Positions 5,999-8,706 of a stretch of 8,706 nucleotides of DNA are shown here, one piece after another (positions within the stretch are counted from its first letter, which is position 1; each line of letters opens with the position of its first letter). The translations under genes were made by a program, and so were the position numbers. The notes beneath the pieces were generated by a model, which saw only the letters and a list, made by a program, of their open reading frames with translations, did not search any database and was not told the origin of the DNA. The stretch is taken from positions 1 to 8,706 of the forward strand of contig JAHWLA010000114.1 in the NCBI GenBank assembly GCA_019347595.1, in the 5' to 3' direction. Source of the DNA: Actinomycetota bacterium (GTDB lineage: Bacteria; Actinomycetota; Acidimicrobiia; Acidimicrobiales; JAHWLA01).

Positions 5999-6394
5999 AT
6001 GATGACCGCCATGGACGCCGACGACGCCCGCACCCGTCTGACCGAAGAGCGCGACCGGCTCGAATCGCTCCGCCAGGGTTTCGACGATCTCAACGCCGAG
6101 TCAGAGGAGGCCAGCCTCGGCGAGCTCTCTTCGGTCGACCAGCACCAGGCCGACGTCGGCACGGAGACGTTCAATCGCGAGCGCGACCTGTCGATCCTGG
6201 AGAACGTGGAAGCCGAGTTGGCCGACATCGAGCACGCCATCCGCCGTCTCGACGACGGCACCTACGGCACCTGTGAAGCCTGCGGCAAGCCCATCGACGA
6301 CGCCCGCCTGGAGGCCGTTCCCGCCGCCCGCTTCTGCCTCGAGGACCAGGCCGTTGCCGAACGCGAGGCCCGGGCCACCGGGTCGCGCGAGTAG
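5999..6394 (+). CDS. TraR/DksA-type C4-like zinc-finger protein
   Basis: A 131-residue protein with a charged N-terminal helical region (about 6-85, probably a coiled-coil hairpin) and a C-terminal zinc-finger segment GTYGTCEACGKPIDDARLEAVPAARFC. The ligands visible are Cys92, Cys95 and Cys113, with spacing C-x2-C-x17-C. Where the classical fourth cysteine stands there is Asp116 (FCLED), so the site is C3D-like or degenerate. Proteins of the family bind the RNA polymerase secondary channel and modulate transcription initiation; whether this shorter actinobacterial type does so is not established from sequence. The ATG at 5999 follows GAGG (5990-5993) by five bases; ATG codons at 6002 and 6011 are alternatives. 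The ABC1 kinase starts 12 bases after the stop, so the two are probably co-transcribed. Confidence 0.85.
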   Translation: MMTAMDADDARTRLTEERDRLESLRQGFDDLNAESEEASLGELSSVDQHQADVGTETFNRERDLSILENVEAELADIEHAIRRLDDGTYGTCEACGKPIDDARLEAVPAARFCLEDQAVAEREARATGSRE

Positions 6395-6406
6395 ACGGCC
6401 CACCCG

Positions 6407-7852
6407 GTGCGCTCGCGGCTGCCCCTCACCCTGGCCGGCGCGGCAGCCGTGGCGGCAGGCGGCGCGGCAGCGGTCGTCCTGCGAGACTCCGACCGGCGCC
6501 ACCGCCTCGAACGCCAGGCCCGGGTGTGGCGGCTCACCGTCCGGCGCACGGCCCACTTCGCCGTCCTCCGCGTCCGCGGTCGTAACGCCACCCGCGAGCA
6601 GCGGCGCAAGCTGGAGGAGCAGTTCGCCATCAGGACGGCCGAGGACGTCGCCGAGGTCCTCGGCGGAATGAAGGGCGCCATCATGAAGGCGGGCCAGATG
6701 CTGTCGTTCATCGCCGACGGCCTGCCGCCCGAGGCGCAAGAGGCGTTGGCGACCCTCCAGGCCGACGTCCCGCCCATGGCGCCCAGCCTGGCCGAGCAGG
6801 TGATCCGCGACGAGTTGGGGGCCGAGCCCGACCAGCTCTTCCTCGACTGGGACCCGGTGCCTATGGCGGCCGCCTCCATCGGCCAAGTGCACCGCGCCGT
6901 CATGCCCGACGGCCGCATCGTGGCGGTGAAGGTGCAATACCCGGGCGTCGACAAGGCCATCAAAAGCGACCTCGACAACGCCGAGGTGCTCTACGGCCTG
7001 TTCGCCTCCTTCGCCCTCAAGAACCTCGACGTGAAGGCCTTGGTCGACGAGCTCCGGGCCCGCATGGCCGACGAGCTCGACTACCGGCTGGAGGCGCGTT
7101 GCCAGTCGGAGTTCGCCGCCCGCTACGACGGCCACCCGTTCATCCGCATCCCCAAGGTGATCCCGGAGCGCAGCGCCCAGCGGGTGCTCACCAGCGAGTG
7201 GGTCGACGGGCAGCGCTGGGCCGACTTCGTGGACACGGCCACCCAGGCCCAGAAGGACCGGGCGGGCGAGATCCTCATGCGCTTCGCCCAGGGCTCGATC
7301 CACCGCTTCGGCGTGTTCAACGGCGACCCGCACCCCGGCAACTACAAGTTCGGCGCCGACGGCTCGGTGTGGTTCTTCGACTTCGGGCTGGTCAAGCGCT
7401 GGTCGCCCGGCGAGTTCGACCGCCTCACGCCCGTGCTCGACGCCATCCTGGCGGGCGACGCCCCCGGCGCCGTCGAGCTGGCCACCAAGGCGGGCTTCCT
7501 CCCCGAGAACCACGGCTTCGACCCCGACTACGTGTTCCAGTACATCCGCGGCCCCTACGAGCCCTTCCTGGTCGACAGCTTCACCTACACCAAAGACTGG
7601 ACGGCCAAGGCGCTGCAGACGGTGATCGACATCCAGGGCCGCTACGGCAGGCTCATCCAGACGCTCAACATGCCGACCTCCTACGTCATCCTCGACCGGG
7701 TGGTGTGGGGCGTCAGCGCCCTGCTCGGCCGGCTGCATGCCACCAACAACTGGCGGGGCATCCTGGCCGAGTACCGCAAGGACGGCCCGCCCTGCACCGA
7801 GCTGGGCCACCTGGAAGCGGCCTGGCGCGCCGCCTCCCCCACATCGCCCTGA
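6407..7852 (+). CDS. ABC1/AarF/UbiB-family atypical kinase
   Basis: A 481-residue member of the ABC1 (AarF/UbiB/ADCK) protein-kinase-like family. It begins with an Ala/Gly-rich hydrophobic stretch (7-25) that may anchor it to the membrane. The family-specific KxGQ motif is present as MKAGQMLS (Lys94, Gly96, Gln97), with the Ala-rich nucleotide loop AAASIGQVHRA at 154-164. The ATP-site Lys is Lys175 in VAVKVQYPG, the catalytic loop NGDPHPGN contains Asp307 and Asn312, and the metal-binding DFG is at 325-327. All key kinase-like residues are therefore intact. In other bacteria and mitochondria, family members support ubiquinone or other isoprenoid-lipid metabolism by ATPase activity; the substrate in a high-GC actinobacterium, where menaquinone is usual, is unknown. 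The GTG at 6407 is the first start after the TraR-type gene, and it has only a weak ribosome site, consistent with coupled expression. Confidence 0.92.
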   Translation: MRSRLPLTLAGAAAVAAGGAAAVVLRDSDRRHRLERQARVWRLTVRRTAHFAVLRVRGRNATREQRRKLEEQFAIRTAEDVAEVLGGMKGAIMKAGQMLSFIADGLPPEAQEALATLQADVPPMAPSLAEQVIRDELGAEPDQLFLDWDPVPMAAASIGQVHRAVMPDGRIVAVKVQYPGVDKAIKSDLDNAEVLYGLFASFALKNLDVKALVDELRARMADELDYRLEARCQSEFAARYDGHPFIRIPKVIPERSAQRVLTSEWVDGQRWADFVDTATQAQKDRAGEILMRFAQGSIHRFGVFNGDPHPGNYKFGADGSVWFFDFGLVKRWSPGEFDRLTPVLDAILAGDAPGAVELATKAGFLPENHGFDPDYVFQYIRGPYEPFLVDSFTYTKDWTAKALQTVIDIQGRYGRLIQTLNMPTSYVILDRVVWGVSALLGRLHATNNWRGILAEYRKDGPPCTELGHLEAAWRAASPTSP

Positions 7853-7859
7853 CGCCCCT

Positions 7860-7911
7860 CGTTCTGGTCCGTAGATCCGGCGCTGGGGCGCCGGATCTAC
7901 GGACCAGAACG
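7860..7911. terminator. Perfect 24-bp hairpin between convergent genes
   Basis: Bases 7860-7883 are the exact reverse complement of 7888-7911, with the four-base loop TGGG (7884-7887). The arms begin CGTTCTGGTCCG. It sits seven bases after the ABC1 kinase stop and 13 before the stop of the opposite-strand peptidase gene. This is the expected place for a bidirectional terminator, although no T-run follows on either strand. The length and perfection would also suit a dispersed palindromic repeat (REP/MITE-like). Confidence 0.65.
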
Positions 7912-7924
7912 GCGAAGTTGGCGG

Positions 7925-8434
7925 TTACTCGTCGAGGCCCTTGGCCATCAGGTAGCCGATGGCGCGCTCCGCCTTGGGGTACCGGTCGACCAACGCGTAG
8001 AAGCGGGCGTCGTGGGCCGCCACCTCCAAGTGGGCCAGCTCGTGCACGAGCACGTAGTCGAGGACCCACGGCGGGAAGTCGGCCAGGCGGTCGGAGATAC
8101 GGATGGCCCGGTCGACGGGCGTGCACGACCCCCAGCGCGACCCCTGGTTGCCCACCCACCGGATGCTGTCGGGCCGCGGGAGCCGGTAGCGCGACGCCAA
8201 CACGGCGGCCCGGGCCTCCAGGTCGACGGCCGACGACGACGTCTTGCGCCGCACCCGCCGCACCATCTCGTCGACCCACTTGGCCTCGTCGGCCTTGCTC
8301 ATGGTGGCGGGGATGCTCACGCGGATCACGCCGTCGACCTCGCGCGCCGAGATCGTCTTGCGCCGCTTGCTGCTGCGCACGACCTCCACCCGCACGTCGG
8401 GCACGCGAGCGTCCTCCAGCGTCAACTGCTCCAT
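7925..8434 (-). CDS. YgjP/DUF45-type (M48-like) zinc metallopeptidase
   Basis: A 169-residue protein with the YgjP-type layout: an N-terminal strand region with RSSKRRKTISAREVDGVIRVSIP (20-42), then RWGSCTPVDRAIRISDRLADFPPWVLDYVLVHELAHL. HELAH gives zinc ligands His131 and His135 and catalytic Glu132; His141 in AAHDARFYALVDRY is the likely third ligand. The family is predicted to be cytosolic metallopeptidases with unknown substrates. There is no signal peptide. Full-length YgjP-type proteins are often about 220-240 residues, so this is a short form missing part of the N-terminal region, with all catalytic parts present. The ATG at 8434 has at best a weak ribosome site (GGCGG). It lies 31 bases after the histidine phosphatase stop, probably in the same operon. 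Confidence 0.88.
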   Translation of the reverse strand: MEQLTLEDARVPDVRVEVVRSSKRRKTISAREVDGVIRVSIPATMSKADEAKWVDEMVRRVRRKTSSSAVDLEARAAVLASRYRLPRPDSIRWVGNQGSRWGSCTPVDRAIRISDRLADFPPWVLDYVLVHELAHLEVAAHDARFYALVDRYPKAERAIGYLMAKGLDE

Positions 8435-8465
8435 ACCGCCGGCGACGTTGCCACAGCCCGCCGCC

Positions 8466-8706
8466 CTACAGGGCGATGCTCGCGGGGGCGTCCTCGTCGG
8501 GCGTCAGCACGGCCTCGCCGGGCAACAACCCGACCTCCAGCCAGCGCCCGCACAGGTTGCCCATGCGCACGGTGTCACAGCCCAGGTGGTCCTGCACCAG
8601 ATGGATGACGCCGCCGTGGGTCACCACCAGGACGGCGCCTTCGTGCTCGGACGCCGCCAGCCGTTCCAGCACCCGCATGACGCGCGCCGCGATCTCCTCC
8701 CGGGTC
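8466..8706 (-). CDS. Histidine phosphatase family protein, C-terminal part (5' end outside window)
   Basis: The minus-strand frame is open from the window edge to TAG at 8466-8468, about 79 visible residues. It reads TREEIAARVMRVLERLAASEHEGAVLVVTHGGVIHLVQDHLG and then a Trp/Leu-containing tail. VVTHGGVI is the second catalytic-histidine motif of the histidine phosphatase (phosphoglycerate mutase-like) superfamily. The N-terminal RHG motif would lie beyond the window and cannot be checked. The in-frame ATG at 8678 is internal and unlikely to be the start, because the family helix begins before it. The substrate is unknown; members act on sugar phosphates, nucleotides or phosphoproteins. Confidence 0.82.
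   Translation of the reverse strand, partial: TREEIAARVMRVLERLAASEHEGAVLVVTHGGVIHLVQDHLGCDTVRMGNLCGRWLEVGLLPGEAVLTPDEDAPASIAL

Noticed and set aside
6101..7810. Long minus-strand open frame (569 residues) opposite the ABC1 kinase
   Set aside because: It is antisense to a gene with intact kinase motifs, and its His/Val/Gly/Asp-rich composition is typical of an antisense frame in GC-rich coding DNA; no family motifs are seen.

Overview
The window is very GC-rich, with third codon positions almost always G or C. It carries an F420-type luciferase-like oxidoreductase, GTG starts with weak ribosome sites, and a TraR/DksA-type zinc-finger protein followed by an ABC1-type kinase. Together these suggest a high-GC actinobacterium, perhaps of the Acidimicrobiia type. 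The taxonomic call is inference. The window reads as chromosomal; I see no transposase, integrase, CRISPR array or rRNA.

Layout. (1) 1-2100, plus strand: a tight three-gene operon with the C-terminal part of a TetR-family regulator, an F420-type LLM oxidoreductase (ATGA overlap) and a subfamily-I haloalkane dehalogenase with a complete set of catalytic and halide-binding residues. A short terminator hairpin follows. (2) 2125-2904, minus strand: an NAD-type short-chain dehydrogenase. (3) 2905-3094: a divergent intergenic region with a 13-bp hairpin plus T-run, smaller palindromes and repeated ACGTTT motifs. (4) 3095-3697, plus strand: an exported, cysteine-containing protein of unknown function. 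It converges on (5) 3694-5595, minus strand, and the two TAG stop codons share one CTAG. Gene (5) is the most unusual item: an ECF-type sigma factor fused through one transmembrane helix to an extracytoplasmic Asp-box (BNR) propeller-like domain. (6) 5596-5834: its upstream region, with three CATTCGG elements, one inside an 18-bp palindrome. (7) 5835-5907, minus strand: tRNA-Lys(TTT). (8) 5999-7852, plus strand: TraR/DksA-type zinc-finger protein and ABC1/UbiB-family atypical kinase, probably co-transcribed. (9) 7860-7911: a perfect 24-bp hairpin between convergent genes. (10) 7925-8706, minus strand: a YgjP/DUF45-type metallopeptidase preceded by the 3' end of a histidine phosphatase gene.

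How the genes may work together. The first operon looks like a regulated catabolic or detoxification cassette, with the TetR protein probably controlling the oxidoreductase and dehalogenase. The sigma-propeller fusion could be a single-polypeptide transmembrane signalling device, with sensor outside and sigma factor inside, but this is inferred from domain order only. The remaining genes look like ordinary housekeeping or poorly characterised actinobacterial genes.
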